DNA of 64,000 bases from Phytoseiulus persimilis (GCA_037576195.1 JAQZDE010000024.1:61001-125000); one strand, 5' to 3'. Numbered from the stretch's first letter, positions 35,201 through 50,222 are shown. Notes: a model not told the origin generated them from the sequence alone. Numbers and translations are program-made.

Positions 35201-38200
35201 CGTTCTTGATCACGGTCCTGTTTGTACCGGAGTCCGAGTACTTCGAAGAATTCATCTTTCCCGGGGGCAGAACCGCTCAAGATGAAGTGATCATTCGCTG
35301 GCTGGGGACAAGAGCCTGCATTTTGGTCGATGCACGAAGAGTGGGAAGTGGGAGTTTTTAGTTTCGTGCTTTCTCTTATCGAATGCCTGCCGTATGGCGA
35401 TCCGACGGGGAACTGTCACCGGTGAACGTTGGTCGTAGCTGAACGTAGAGAATGCCGGGGCGAGAAGGGGTGCATCCCATTGATACTTCTGTTGACTTAT
35501 AAGGGCTGCCGTCGAACTTGGCTAGCAACAAAGCGACTGGTCGCTTCGCACGGAATGGAAACGCTTGTAGAAGGCAACAGGCAATTACTTGTGCATACAC
35601 TGTTTGCGTCTCACGCAGCCGGAGGTGGAGGACGGCCGAACTGCATGAGAAATTTATTTTTTTCCGACTTCTTGTGACTTTTCGTGCCGTTTTTACGACC
35701 ACCCTAACCCGGCAAAGCCCTTACGCCCTCTTCTAAATATGGCCAGCCTTTTTCGATTCCATTCTATGTAGTAGAGAAGACTTTCCTAGAAGCCATGTCA
35801 AGAATGTCGTTCCTCCGATCATAAAAAAACAGAACTCGTTTATGGAATGACAAACTCGCCGATATTAGGGTGAAACAGCAACGACCTCCTGGACTCCGCC
35901 GGTTCCAACTGCCCTCAGAGGGAACGTCGCAAAACGTTTCGAGGTTTCCGAATGAGAAACAGAAAAAACGGCTCGCAAAACGCCGGCTCAGCTTCCAAAG
36001 TGCGGCGATATACTCGATGAATTCGGTCGATAGCTGGAAACTCAACTTGCAAACAAATGCAGCGTTCCGACCCTAGTGTGAAAATCCTCTGGATCTGCGA
36101 ACACGCAGCGATTTTTGCGAAGGACGACCCGCTTCGGGGGAGTTCGCTCAAATGGCACAGTAGACCACGGTGCCCCTCAGAGCACTCATTCGTGGGAGAT
36201 CACCGGGATCGAACGATTGGGAAACCCTTTGGAGACGCCTGGTACCATGGAAACGCGTGCGTGGCAAGGGGCTGGGAGGCGGACCCGAGCTGGATCTGGA
36301 AGCGGCTCGTACGTTATCGACGCGCGTCACACTTCAGACAGAAGATTTTTTCTGCGATTAATGATTGAGTTTTACGACAATGCCGACGCCTGCGTGTCAA
36401 CCGACCAAGTAGCGAGTGCTAGTGGGCCGAATGGTAGTACCATACGCGTCTAAAGCTCTGATCGAATAGCGTTCCGTATACCGAACATGGCAGAAGGACT
36501 TCCCGAAGCGAAGACTTCGTTTATTCGGAACGGAATTAGGGAGCTCGATTCGCTTCGAAATTGATCCGCCAAAGGCGTGCTCGACATCGCTCCTTTTCAC
36601 TGTCAATTCGAACAGCAGCAGCTCGAACTGTCGACGGCCTGTTATGAGGAGCTCGAAGAGCCCGCGTTTGGTTCGCAACCAGTTGAACTTTGTCGTTTCA
36701 GAAAACGCGGGTTCCGACAGCTTTCTTCTAGCCTTCGAAGCCCCACCCGACCGACGGAGCTCAGTCGGTCTAAGAATTCGTCCCGGTCCTGGAAGCTCAG
36801 TCTTGAGGCAAGACGATATCCCGCGGTCTGGCACGCTCGTCTGGAGATGCATGTCTGAAGGGCCATGGAGCATGACAGCAACATAATCCTGGGAACCGTT
36901 GCAAGCTAGCCAACCGAGGACGACTCACACAGCCTTCGATTCGGCTGTCATCTCAGCTGCGCCACGACCGTTCTCCAGTCTGTTCCTCAGACAGTTTGCT
37001 CATAACAGAACCCTGCGCCCTCTCGATGATTAACACTTCATAACTCTCGTGTGATATTTGTCGAGGGCAACGAGCTAGAGTTCGTGCCTGAGGCCGTCGA
37101 GCTCGCTGTCCACCCCTCAAGCCGCGCAGATTATATTGCCCAAAGACGACGGCGATCATCATCATCATCATAACTGTCGTGGTCTACGTCGTCGTCGCTG
37201 GTCTCAAAATGGACCTGGTGGCTCTTCGCTCGCTGCGGAGGAGGGGGAGGAGCATGAGCAGCAACAAAGTCCATTCTCGCTCGTTCGACCTGATGGCCTG
37301 TACAGAGGGTCCTGTCTGACGCCAGCCTGAGTGGCTCTCTTTCTTCTATTACGACGACTACCGCTGCTTGAGTTCGTTTGCTTGCCCCGTTCACAAAACG
37401 ACAGTGAATCGACAGAGGCTGACGGATCATCGTAGCCCTTCCACTGCTGGCAGGAGTGGGCCACGGCGCTGCTTCTGGCACTTCTTCGAGTAGTTAAACC
37501 AGCGGTGGCGACAGCGGGAAGGGACGAGACACGAGTTGAAAACACTCGAACAAGTCGAACAACGATGACGACCAGCAACAGATTAGCTTCAGCACTCAAA
37601 ACCTTCCCCGTACTGGGCTCAACACCTCTTCTCTCGTGTTTTGTTTCTCGACGGTATTATCGACGGGACCAGCTGACTTCTGATCTATGGCTCACGGGAG
37701 AAACTCTTCAGCATACAGCCGACGGCCACGATTCCTTCCCGAACGTCAAGTTGGAAACGTGCCGCACGTGAACAACAACGCGGGAGCGGCGATTACGTTC
37801 ACCGGGAACGGAGTACGGGCGCCCGCACTCAGATACCGGACCGGAATACCCAGGAGAGGGAATCTGTAGCGCGAAACGAAAAACCTTATGAGAGATAAAC
37901 TTGGAACGGGAGGAAGCTCATCGGAACGCTGGCCATCTGCAAAAGGAGACAACATTCGGGGAGTACGCATGAGACGGAAGACATGTTTCACCTCTACCGT
38001 AATCTCGGCAAAGTTCCAAGAAGGCTTGTTCTATTGGATGCAAAGGGCACCGACCGCTCGCCCGGGATTCCGCAGGCCAAGGTAAATTGAAGCCGAATCC
38101 TTCGGCCAACATCTCAACCTTCTTGAGACTGTCGGGATGATGGGAAGCACTGAGTCGGAGATGCAGGTGTTCGGCTCGAGCTCCTCAAGCACCCGACTCC

Positions 38201-41200
38201 GGGTTCGAACCCCTTGTAGCTGTTCTGAAACAGGCCAATTCGAATGCTTTTCCTGGAAGAAATTTGATTCTGCCGAGACCGGGGAACGTTTCTGGGCTCT
38301 GAGCACATGTCCTGGTGACACACTTGAAGAAATCGGAAGAGCGTAGCCCGTAGGAACCCGATTGATCCATCTTCGGACTGATGCTGCAGAACTTTGTGCG
38401 AACTCTATTGTGGACCGGCATAATTCATCGCACTGTATTACTTAAACGCGCTTCTGCATGTCGCCAGAAGAGGTTGGGAATCTTCATCGGACGGCTGAGG
38501 TCTTCTCGCGGTGCTTCGCTCTTCTCCCAAAGGATCGCCCGTTTTCGCACGGGCTGCGCAGTCTGTCTTGAGGAATGTCCGTCGTCTTCACTGAAGTTCC
38601 ACAACGTGATCCTTGTTGATGCTCAGAGAGTGTCCGCATAAGTTATTCCCGGGGGGTACTTCTCCCTACATCTCTAATATCGAGAGGATTCCGTTCGAAT
38701 CGTGACTGCGATCCAGACGATGGGCTTTGTCCGCGCGATCGGCTTGTGCCGTCTGCTCCCGAGGGTCGATTGAATTTCATGCGAACGTTTTGTCTTCAAT
38801 TTCTCAGATGATGCGCTGTGTTATTGGTCATTCATCAGATACGATCGGAGATCACTGTCTGTGGTCTTCACGCCAGCGACGTTGATAAGGTCAGCATCGG
38901 CTATGAGTGTCGCTTCCGATCCCAAGCATACCACTCCGAAAAGAAGAGCGCCGCTGGAGCGTAATTTTGCTGTGGCGCCTCAATAATTTGCGGCGTCGTG
39001 TCGCGTCGAGCGAAGCCGGCCGTTCCTCTCGAGGAATTCAGTGAACTCAGTAGATATCCCCGTGTCAGCTGCAACATAATTGATCAATGTCCTCCTCAAG
39101 GTCTTCGCGGCCGCAGCCAGGTTAGCGTGTGTCTGGCGTTGGAAGCGGTGAAGCCTAGAAGCGACGCTGTCGAACCAGTTCGGCGATCCGATTTCGGAAT
39201 TCAGTTACCGTGAACTGTTGCTGAGTCAGATGTTGGAATTTTTTCCGCATACTGATACCGCTAACGATATGTTTGAAGCATACCGATGACAAACACCGGG
39301 ATGTTGACCGCCCCGCAGGAACATTAATGCCGGCCCGTCTTAATGGACTCTGAGAGCGTCTCGGACGATACACATATTATAGGCTGTTGCGTCCGACGCT
39401 GCCAACACGGCCATAATTTGTTCCGATTTTTCCTATCGCTTCTTCCAGAATCGAGCTAGACATGTCTGGTGCGGCTACTGCTGCCGCCGAAGTTCGACCG
39501 TTTGTTTCTTGCAGGTTCGGGGTTGCCGTCACTGTGGCGCTGGGACGCGCTTATTCTGCCGGAGGTGATTCGCTCCAATTTGATACATTGTTGCCGACGC
39601 CGCGGCTCGTTATACTGATGTTTATTGTTTGCTGCGTCGGGGAACGTTCGCGAGAATATGACTCGACCGCTGGAACACTGGAGGGCCTACTCCCGGCTTT
39701 GCGTTAGTCACAGTGCCGGGCACGGCGACGGGTTTCGTCACGAAATCGGCGGCTCATGTCGCCCAACGATACTCAATCGAATTCGATGAATTCTCCATGA
39801 CGAATTTCGGCTTCTGAAAGTTCTCCCGGTTCGTTCCGTTCTCCCCTCACTCCAGGGCGAGTCCGGCATCCAAGACAGCCTCGTGCGGTCGGATCGGCCG
39901 TTGTGCAGCAGGAGGTCGGCAGCGTCGAACACCGATTCGTCGAGGAATCTCACCGCCAAGCACCCCAGAAACGAAGTGATCATCGACCTTCGGGAGTGAT
40001 TTCGGTGGTAATGGAGGTGACATTTTCGAGAAGCGACTTCGCCCTCGTGACGGAAGCTCCTCATGAGTCTTGAGGATAAGACGCCGCCGCCGCTAGGCAG
40101 AAAGACGGGTGCGCGAGGCAGCAAGCTTTAACGGCATCATCGTTTTGTATGTCGCGGTCTTCAGATTTTTCCCACGGTTCGACAGCAGTGATGGCAGCAA
40201 TGTTAAGCCTCTTCAGCGTTGTCGGGTGGAAGATGGAAGTGGAAGAAAAATACATGCGACACATTGACGCACGCCATCGCTTGCGAAACGGGAACTCAAG
40301 TCATCTAGCGAACGAGTCAGTGGAGTAGCCACCTCCAAGAATTTGCAGCTAGAACCGGTCTATCGAAATCGGAGAGGCTGCGATGACATTTAGTCAAGAT
40401 GGTTCGGGAAGAAATCGTGCCGCGACGTCTGAGCTCCTGTTTCTACAGGACGGGCGCTCGGCCCGATACCATCGCTCGTCGAAACCTTCATCTCCAGTCG
40501 GCGTAACTCTTGGACCAATGGCTCGACGTGCTCGAGAGATATGATTTCCGCGGGTCATCCCATTCCCCTCTCGGTTCCGTAGACAAGTTCTGCGGCTTCT
40601 GCGAAAACGTCACTGAGGTGGTCTTGCGAGTCACCGAACACGACTCTCAACGGCGAAACCGGATGCTCCGCGAGGATCATGAACAGGATCGGTGGTCAGA
40701 AAAGTTTGTGAACGAGTTACGTAGGAAATCCCACGGTTTGCGAGAGACAGAGGAGGTTGTTGTACAAGGATTCGCCTCTCGTGCTGTTCTTCCATCGCTT
40801 GGTTAGCTGCAGGCTGACTGGTTGGGTTCGTTCGCATGCTGCTGAGGTCAGGCCTACGATGAAATATATGTGTTACGACCCTTCCACAAATAGCTGTACT
40901 TGTCTTCGGCGTCTTCTCGCACCTCGCCTTCTTTGAGGTGGTGCGGTGTTAAATTCTCCTCCTGGCAGCGGAGAGGAAAGAGTCGCCGCCGAAGAAGCGG
41001 CATCCGAAGGGAATCTTCAACTGCCGGCAGTGCCGCACGAAGTCGGATTGAGCTGAATTAAAAAATGGGGAAAATTTAAGACGGATTCTGCCGCAACGCT
41101 GACTCGGCGGAACCGAACGCTTTTCATTCTGTTTGGCACTCGCTCAAGCGGCGTCGTCGTGATCCGACCCAGAGCCACGACACGATGATGAGAATTCGGA

Positions 41201-44200
41201 GTTCGCGTCGCGCCTCCGAGCATCCGATTGCCCGCTCGATCGAATGCACTCCTCGGCCGGTGTTCGTCGTTCTCGGCGTTCCCCGCGGACTCCTTCCGTT
41301 TCTGAGCGCAACGCTGCCACAGCGAGATGTTAAAGCGTACAGGGATACTTGGGGCAGTGTACGTCGTATGAAGCGCCGTCGATGTCATCGTTCGGAGACG
41401 ATGGCGGCGGCGACGGCCGCGGCTTCGGCACCAACAGAGGATCTGGAAGAGGAGATCCTGCCGCTGCGCATTCCAGAAAGGCTTGTTGGCCGATTCGTCG
41501 TTTGCTTTCTGTCGGCTTCTTCGTCGTTGATTCGTTTCTCCGTTCATTGCCTGGCTGGAAGACTGACTGACTACGGCCGAACGACCGAACGATCGGCTCT
41601 ATTCGCTTGCTCACTACAGCTAAATGCCGGCTGGCTGGGATAGTCCAAATCTGTGGATCGAAAGTGCGGTTCTCGGAGACAGCGCGGCGCCGCCGTTCGG
41701 TATACTTTTCGATCAACTTTTGTACGTTCGTTTCTCGGGCCGATCTGGCACGATCGACGCGCCCTTTGCGCTAGATAAGCTCTTCCAAATCGTTGAGACA
41801 TGAGACCATAAACCGATACCGGATGAACCCACGAAAGAATTGATTCTTGCAGGAATCCAGCGAACAGGAATGGATGAGGAGAAAAATTGAAAATTGTTCG
41901 CTGTCGCTCCCTGCTTACGGTGTGCTCCCCACGTACGCAGACGTTGGAGCTCCGGAGATTCGTTTGGCAACGCTCACTGGGACTAAAAAGGGAAGCTCGA
42001 TTGGGCGAGCGGAAGTCAACCCCGATGAATGAAAAGATCAATGAAACAACGTACAACAATACGCTGAACGCCAAAAACGGAAACTACGCTTCCATTGACG
42101 ACGCTGCACGACGCCCACGTTCAGGGCAACACACGGGTCCCAAAACGCGGCGCGCCGCTTCTGAGAAAAAAAGAGAGAACAGGAAAGGAAGAATACGAAA
42201 AAACGAGACGAACAAGGAATAGCTCAAGCCGTCAGCGGGTTCAGCGACAGGACGGAGCTCCCAGCCCCACCATATTCCAGGTCGGATTGCCTTTGCGCAT
42301 CACGAATGCGATTCCTCGACTCCGCAGCCCTTTCCGATCGCGGAGATCGAACCGGCATCCGTGCAACGGAGCGGCAGGAACGAATTTCAATTTCATCTGG
42401 GTAAATTTCAGTGTGTGTGTGTATCTTTTCGACAAGTTCTGCTGGGCGTGTGGAACTGAACGACGCACGATCATTGATTCATGCGAAAAAAACAGAGGTG
42501 GAAACAAGAAGTACAGCGACACATTCGGACACCCTATAATTCAAGACATTGCAAGTTCATAAATTGTGAAACATTTTATTTATCACGAGTTTCTTTTTCG
42601 TCTCCGGCTTGGCGATCGAAGCTTTGTGACAAGGTTTTTTTCTCGATCCGCTCTTTTCACAATGTACGAAAATTTCACAGATATTGTGGGTCACGAAATT
42701 GTGAACAATTGGCAGAAGAGAAGCATTCGATCTCCGATATTTCCTCTGTTCGAATGGGAGGCTGCGAAGATTTGTCAGCGGCGTGAGAAAAAGCAAGCGT
42801 ATGACATCAATATAATAGTCTCCGCTGACACATCTTTTTGGCTCGTTGATCTTACGAGCTTGGTCCTTCCACGGATTTTCGGTGTTTCTGAACTGGACTC
42901 GGCATACAGATCCTGCGATATCATCTGTCCTGACCCTCAAAATCCGGTGGTCCACAATCTATCCAGAGAAACTCCGTCTGGAACTGTGGACGAGAATCGG
43001 TAACGCTTTTTTGGTCTCGGAAACAGGACTTGTTATTGTTGTCGAGCAGCGGAACTTCCCCGACTGATTGACTCTTCGGACGCAGTGATGAATACCTCGG
43101 ATACCTCTCAGGCCCGAGTCGAATATTCCTTCCGCAAAGGCTGGGAGCCATGGAGTCCGCTTGCATGTTGCTTCTACGTTCGACCAGTAGCGGCGTCCCG
43201 TGCGGTTCCTTATCCCTTCCTGGTTCCAGCGATCTTCAGTGCCCCGCCGAGCTGGTGCATGGGCCGGGGAAGACAAGCTCTCCGATGACCCGAAAGAGTA
43301 CCGAAATTATACTCTTCCAGCGTAGATTCGCTGCAAGATTGCTGAAAAGGAGTGGAAAACATTGGTCGTCATTTTCGCGCGTTTCCTCCCGCGGGCCACG
43401 TCCCGTTGACTTCAACTCGGCGGCGGAGATCGCAATGCAAAGCCGGCTGATAATCACCGCTTCCGACCCATCTTCTGAGTATTGTTTCGAGTTTGATCCG
43501 AGCACTGATGATGACCAGGAGGATTCCGATGTCCGGGGCTGACCACACCTGCCACCCCACCAACGATTCGGACCGTTTTCTGGATTTGAGACTGATCTCG
43601 TCAAATGAATGCAATGAATATACAGTTGTGAGTGTACAGTTTCGCTCAGTTCTCTCCCTCGGAAATCCATCGTTGCTCGGAAGGAAGTCAAGGAAAACCG
43701 GGACATAGTCTTCTGCATCATGCCCTTGATATTCGGAGTATTCGAAGAGCCCGTCCTGATCGGAACTTCGTGAGTCAGTCACGCGCTTTTTAGGAGCCGT
43801 CATGGGATATACGCGTGGGCAGCTTTGCCTCGCAGGCTTCACGGTGGCCTTCTCCCAGGGCCTGGAAGATCTCGGGGGGAAAAGAGAGGAAAGCAAGGCT
43901 CGTTGTCGCAGGAATAGCTTCACTCCAATCAATCATCTCACGGCGTCAGCCCAAACATACATTCATGTTTCCATACATGAAATCCTCAGCTCTCATGGCC
44001 GTCAGGCATCATCCGCCGATCCGCCTTCATTCACCGTTGGATTGATGGATGGGACCGGACAGATAAGGCCTGTAGCTGTGAGCCCCACTCAAGGATAGTA
44101 AGGAGTTCCGGTCTCCGATTGAGACCAATGGGTTTTCTGACATGGACATTTTTCGATATCGTCGCTCGATTCATCGGAAATCACTGAGACGCCGGTATGA

Positions 44201-45700
44201 ATGCTTCTGAAGTCGGGTCCATTTGTCATCCAATCCGCTCATCATTAGAAGCTAAGCACAGAGCGAAATCCATGGAAGATCACTCGCCGCGATGGCTGCT
44301 GGGAACCGTTGACCCCAGTCGTGGCCTACGTGTGTTTTCATCGAGGAACGAACGGACCTCGAAATAACGACAGGCTTCCATGAATCAGGCCCAACGGCCA
44401 GAAAGAGGTACTTCGAAAGATTCCGCGCCATTGGTGGCGACCATGAGTCAGAGTGCAGAGCGCATGACGAGCTCGTATTCTGTCGTTCGGCGGAAACGGG
44501 TCGCGTCTCCACCGGGCGTAGAGTCAATACTGCTGCATATCAAAGGCGTCGTTCTTCTCGGCTTTTCTCGGAAAAAGGAATAACGTTAACCGTGAAAATT
44601 CCTGGAATAGTTTGCGCCATTCCCGACTCATCTAGCAGTGAAGCATAAAGAATGTGGACGCGTTACCAGTTCAACGGCAAAGTGCTGAGGCAAGGAGCCA
44701 GAACTGGTTGGGTTGGGACACAACGATGTGATGCGGACCTAGTTACCTATTGGGCCCACCATTATATTCCATGAAGTTCCTGAAGAGCGCCTCCGATAAG
44801 CGGGTATTAACGCTGGATTACGTTAGTGCCAAAACTGAAGGAACTCATTCACCGTCAGTAGAATTCCGCGATCAGCTTCAAGGGCCGCGCAGTATCTCAA
44901 GCCTTAATGGGAACTATCGTGAGAAGTTTATTTCTCAGTAGATGAGGCGCTGAAGCGCGAGTTCAGCAGACGAGACTTCCGCTGCGCTGATCTTGTTTGT
45001 CGATCCGAGCTGAAAACGACGACCGTTTCAAATTCTGTTTGTCCCCCCGCCCCAAGCCGCAATCCTCGAGTCGGGAAGTGACGAGTACTTTTCTTATCGG
45101 GAGAACTTAGGAGTTGGATCCCGAAGTGCTGTGTGGGAAACTCATCCCTGCCCACGGATAGTGGCCGAGCCGGCGTTTTTCAGAACTACATTGCATCTGG
45201 TTTAGGGGGCTGCGATTTCTCTACGGGATCGGACTCCCGCATGCTTCGGTTTGTGCGAGCGAGTGTGCGTTCAGGCTGACCGTGTGTGAGAGAGTCCGCG
45301 TATCATCTTCTGTTGGTTCTTGGTTTTTTTCTACCGACTTCGTCCGACAGCGGATTAACGAAGTCGAATCTGAAAGCTAAGAAGAGTTCTCGAGGGAGCG
45401 AGCGAGGATAGGGAGAGAATGCTCAAAAATCAGCGAAGAAAAATCGCCGGAAAGCCGAAAGAGCGGTCGGTATCTTCTCTTTTCGATTTTTTTCTCTCCA
45501 AGATTTTCATCTGCTTAGCGGATTTGACGCCGTCGTTGCCGCCGCGGTTGCGCCGAGGCTGTCCAGAGCGGGAATCGCTCACGATAATAAGCGACTCGAT
45601 TCCCGTTGTTGCTGTTAGCAGCTTCGGCTTTCTCATTTCGAGTTCTTCTCGTTCATTTACTGCTTTTGTGGCCCGAATGAATTCTGATCCGACCAGCGTG
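32201..45700. other. gene-poor stretch, nothing firmly supported
   Basis: Many 60-187-codon frames overlap each other on both strands; the longest groups are at 34.0-34.5, 41.0-41.7 and 42.5-43.9 kb. None shows a known domain, and in each place two or three frames are open at once, as chance predicts in 50% GC DNA. Short ORFs such as 32916-33113 (+) start in acceptable contexts but are unrecognised. The stretch lies between PRDM13 and how, both developmental genes, and may be mostly regulatory. Confidence 0.45.
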
Positions 45701-45710
45701 AAGAAGCTGG

Positions 45711-45758
45711 CCGTCAGGCAGTCAGGCAGGCGGGCGGGTGGACGGGCAGGCGGGCGGC
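45711..45758. repeat. GGCA/GGCG tetranucleotide tract
   Basis: An imperfect run with period four, made of GTCA, GGCA, GGCG and GGTG units. It marks the start of the repeat-rich half of the window that continues through the how leader. Confidence 0.7.
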
Positions 45759-48180
45759 TACGTGGTCGCTCGATGGGTCTGCCAGCCGACCACTTGGCGA
45801 ATTCTCGGTCGGACGGGATACGGGGTCGTATAATTCAAACACTGTTTGAATTCGAATTATGTTGCCATCCATTGTGGCTGTGGACGGAATTCGGAAACGA
45901 AGGCTGTTATTAGCTCTCATTAGAGTAGCGAGTTGATGATTTATCTGGTCGTCCATTAAAAAATGTTTTCGGACTCGTTCAAAACGGTCATGTTGGAGCG
46001 CCTCACGAGGGCCGGATACTCCTGTGGGGAAGTTGCTCGAGTTCCATCAGTCTTCATATTCGGTGGTCTGAAAACCAACGGGATGCAACAATAATTCGAC
46101 AGAAACAGAGTTGATGTATGACGAGGAAGAACAACCATCATGTGGCGACGCCGCTCTCCGACTGGATCAGCGTTTGCTGCGCCCAGAACGTTGCAGGCCA
46201 GGTGACCGATGTGCTCAGAGCTTCTAGTGTGTCGACATAACATGCGTCGGATAGTTTGTCGACGGCGGAAAGTCAGCTCTGGCATATTGCGAAATAGATT
46301 TGATACGGTGCGCATCCCTCGCTCGCTTCGGTTTGTCGGATGGCTGCCTGCTTCGTCTGTGGTGATCGTCTGTTGACACTCGACAGCGACAGTTCTGTCT
46401 CAGAGTCTGCGGCCGCTGCCTCAAGCAGGTAGAGCTCTCGAGCCGAATAATCCCGGTACGGGTTGAGCAACGACAAAAAGAAGCCCGGAGTCTCAATGGC
46501 AGTCTTTATTCTAGCTGCAGCGGCCGCTGAAGGGGCTTTTGCGGCGCCAGGTCAGCACGACGGCTCAAAGCCCACCAGACCACAGCAGCAGCAAAGGTCC
46601 TGACAGATGCAAGCTTCAGGAAAACAAACCAGTTCGGCAACGCCGCTGCCGTAGACAGGGATGGGTGTGCATTCAATGAATTGGTCAATCAGACAAGCCA
46701 ACATTGTGTTCGCTCTCGTGGAATTCTTGGTCGAGTTGCGAGACGGTTTTTTGCTTCAGAAGAAAAACTCTAAAAACTCGTCTCGATCTTATTGCGTCCA
46801 ACGCCGAATGACTCGTCACAGGGTGAAGCTCAAACGAGTGCGGATTGAGTCACTCGCCAGTTCGAGTTTGCGTGGAAGAGATATGAGAACGGAACGAGGA
46901 TAAGCTCTGTAGTCATAAGCTCTCTGCACGCATTTGCTTTCCATCTTCGAAGAAGAAGCCTGAACTTAAAAGGGTCGAAACGGCAGTTCATCACAAAGAA
47001 TACTGTTGACACCACCTCAAGCTCTCGCCCGCTTTCTTCACTAAGGTTGGAAACCCTATTTTCTACGAGAGTCATTTCTGATTATTATTGTTCGTCTAGA
47101 CGACAACAACGACGACGACGACAACAACAACAACACCGAGGGAGACGTTGAGTGGCAGCGGCTGCCAGAAACTTATGACGCCTTGTCACTGAGATACTTT
47201 ACGAGCACACGGCTTCACATTTCGACGCTGGAGTCTTCCTCGGTACCTTGCACCCATCACTTCCCACCACAGTCGGGAGGAGAGTGACATCGTCGCCGAG
47301 CAGCTGATGTTGCTTTCAAATTGAATCGCGAGCGTGGGGTTCGAGCGATGATCATGATCGTAATGGGCGAGGGCCTTGGGGTGAATCTTGATTCCAATCC
47401 GCCGTTCCGTACACGCCCACATCGTGAACCCATTCTCGAACCGCGAATTTCTACCAAGATGAGCTGTTCTCTTATCAGACATGGAATGACTTCGCAACGA
47501 CGTTGACACGGCGGGAGCGTGCGCTGAAGTCATTCTCCGAGATTCTCAGAGCATGGAAAACGGAGCTGAGCTATGAAAACTCGTGAAACGGATTGCATGG
47601 TCAGCTGCAGTACTTGTTCGACTCCCGGAAGAATCTGAGCTTCTTTCAAGCGCAATCTGGATGCAACTTGTCGTTTCTGGGCTCAACGATTCCCAAGAGG
47701 TAGCCTCTCCTGGATGCAGTGGTGCCGCTAGCGGGGAGCTCCGTGGATTCTAGAACCCAAGGCGCTAGCTTCCTGGAATCCGAGGCTCATATTGAGATGG
47801 GTCTCTGAAAAATTCATCGCCTTCCCCTCTCAGTTGGTCGTCACAAACGACAGGCTTCCGCGAACACCCCGATCGTTTGCAGATTTTTCTTCACGGGAAA
47901 AGTCAGCTACTCTCCGATCGTACGAGCTCCGCAATCTCAGCGGTACAGACTTTCGATTGCTCCCCCATGATACCTGCCGATTTTGATGTCAACCAGCGTC
48001 AGATAGCCGCTCAAGTCTCTCGTAGGGGGAGAAATTTTTAACGCTTCCAAGCATCTCGGAGTGCTCGGAGTGGGAGTTTCATCGCTGGACCTATGCTCAT
48101 GATCTGCGCTTATTGCTCCGCTCAAGAAGTTGACTGAGAACCGTTACGATACGAGCAGAAAAAAAATCTCGCTCCCTGCC
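45759..48180. other. intergenic, no gene recognised
   Basis: Only short, unsupported frames are seen. A CAA/CGA triplet run lies at 47101-47135. Confidence 0.5.
47101..47135. repeat. CAA/CGA triplet run
   Basis: Consecutive GAC and AAC triplets over about 35 bases. No open frame of a known protein contains it. Confidence 0.75.
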
Positions 48181-50123
48181 CTCACTGATGCTGTGCGTAC
48201 AGCAGAGTGACCCGTCCAGTGGTCGCAGCAGCCGCACCATCATCATCGCGATGGATGGTGCTCTGCATCGTCCGCCGCCGCGTGGTTTCCGTCTGCTGTT
48301 GGTGTTGTCCAGCGCATGCGCGACCTGGCGTTCAAGCGTGCTCTTCTTCTTCTCGATCTCTCTACGCCTGGTGGCGGGTTAGCTGACGCCGTCGCGGCCG
48401 CAGCAACGACCGTCTGGTGGAGAGTGGCGTTCGTTCCGAGCGCTCTTCTCGCAGTCGGCGATACCACCGGGCTGCCGAGCAGCTAACTCCGAATCCAGTC
48501 TGGAAGCGGAGCTCGGAAGCACGCTGCCGACTCGCTTCCAACAGGAGGAAGACGTACGATCCATTCCTTGAACAGAATCTCAATCGACAAACACGACGGA
48601 GTCAGACACTGAGATATTACGCGCTCGCGATGGTTGCTCGCTACGACCGAAGCTCCTTGACATCTGACACTACACGACTCGACCTGGTTGATGGCGAGCT
48701 GAGTACGAATCGATCGAATCGAATCTGCCCGGCTGGAAAGCCGCGAACAGCGACAGCGTAGTACACGTCGTCGTCTGCAGATGAGCTTATCAGATGTTCG
48801 TCGGTTTTATTGTTTGTCGGCGCTGAAGATGATGATGAGGAGGATCATCACGATAGTAGATGCTAGCAACGGACGCTAGTAATGGCTCTGGTTGTTTCTA
48901 CAGATGCTATTTCTATTCTTGGCCTGTTATGTCGTCGTGCATCGATGAAACCACAACAGCAACATCGATCGGATCCAGCAATCATCAAAACAATAATACC
49001 GAAGTCACATCGCGAGCCATAAGCGTCAGTCCAACGTCGAAGGCGGTGGAGATCGCTGAAGTTAGCGCGCCAAGTGCGGGATCCTGTCGAGACCGAGCCC
49101 CCGGACGCTCTTTCGGAAAGAAGCGAGGGGTATGTGCGCTTCCGGATCCGAGCCAAATAAGTCTGGAAGTCGCTGCGGGCCTTCTGGAGGATAGCCGTGG
49201 AGCAGTGCAATATCGTGTGCGATTGCAGAGGCCTTCCAGGACATTGAAGACCCTCGGACAGGTGCGCGGGCAGCGAACAGGTGCGCTAACAGCCTTCTGT
49301 CTTAACCCTCGGCTCCCACCCCCTGCCCACCTGTTCCCACAGGCCCGAATACAGAAAGAGCTTCCCGTTGAGGACGGCCAGGAGTGCGGTTTGAGTTCTG
49401 TTTGCCTAGCTCTGCAGCTTCTTCACATTCGCCTCGCGCGCGACAGAACACTCGTGTTGGACGTATGGTCCTCCAGCGGTCAGCCCGCCTACCTGCCTAA
49501 CTGAATGACAGTCCGAAGCACGGATCAAGTGACAGAGACACAAACAGACGGACGGACGGATCGACGGACGAAGCAACGAAACAACCAGCGACAGAGCGAA
49601 TAGACGGAAAGGGCCTGAAGCAGCGCTCATCGCTCTGTTGCTGTCGCGGCCGTCGCCGCCGCTGTTGCTGCTGCTGCGTGCTCAGGACCAGAGAAGAAGG
49701 AGGAGGAGGAGGAGGTCGTCGTCGAGCAGATAGACGGACGCGCGGACGGATAAACTGACGGACCCACAGACGGACAAGAAGAAGAGCCAGCCAACCCGCC
49801 AGCCAAGCCGCCAGCCAGAAGAAGAGGCGGCTGTCGCGGCTGTTGCCGTCGCTGTAGCGGCTACGAAAGGAAGGCCTCTCCTGTTCTCTTCGTTCACTCA
49901 CTATTTCACTCACTCACTCGGTGGTGGTGCTGCTGCTGCCGGTGGTGCTGCTACGACTGCTGCGGCGACTGCGGCTGCTGCTTCTTCTTCCACCAACAGC
50001 GGTGGTACGGCCTGGCACCGAGCGAGCGAGCAAGCAAGCAACCGAGAAAGCAAGCAACGTCTAGCTAGACGGACAAGCGGCCAGACGGGCAGCGAGGAGC
50101 TAGAATCACAGTGGTGCCTGGTG

Positions 50124-50154
50124 CTAGTAGTAGTAGTAGTAGTGGTGGTGGTGG
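50124..50154. repeat. TAG/TGG triplet run
   Basis: Six TAG/AGT units pass into GGT/GTG units just upstream of the small ORF in the how leader. Confidence 0.75.
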
Positions 50155-50222
50155 AAGTGGTGTGCGTTCACTGTGCTGCTGCTGCCGTCGTTTCGAATTC
50201 CTGCGAAAAGATACAGGCAGCG

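Noticed and set aside
38195-38225. tRNA-like T-arm (GGGTTCGAACCCC)
   Set aside because: The arm does not form a full five-pair stem around TTCGAAC, and no acceptor, D or anticodon arms fit upstream.
43150-43932. Overlapping frames of 130-187 codons on both strands
   Set aside because: Three frames are open at once with none recognisable; best explained as stop-poor DNA, though one minus-strand frame (from an ATG near 43803) reads fairly protein-like.
48860-49504. 214-codon plus-strand open frame
   Set aside because: Composition is repeat-like (Ser, Arg, Leu), no domain is seen, and it lies in the repeat-rich leader of how.
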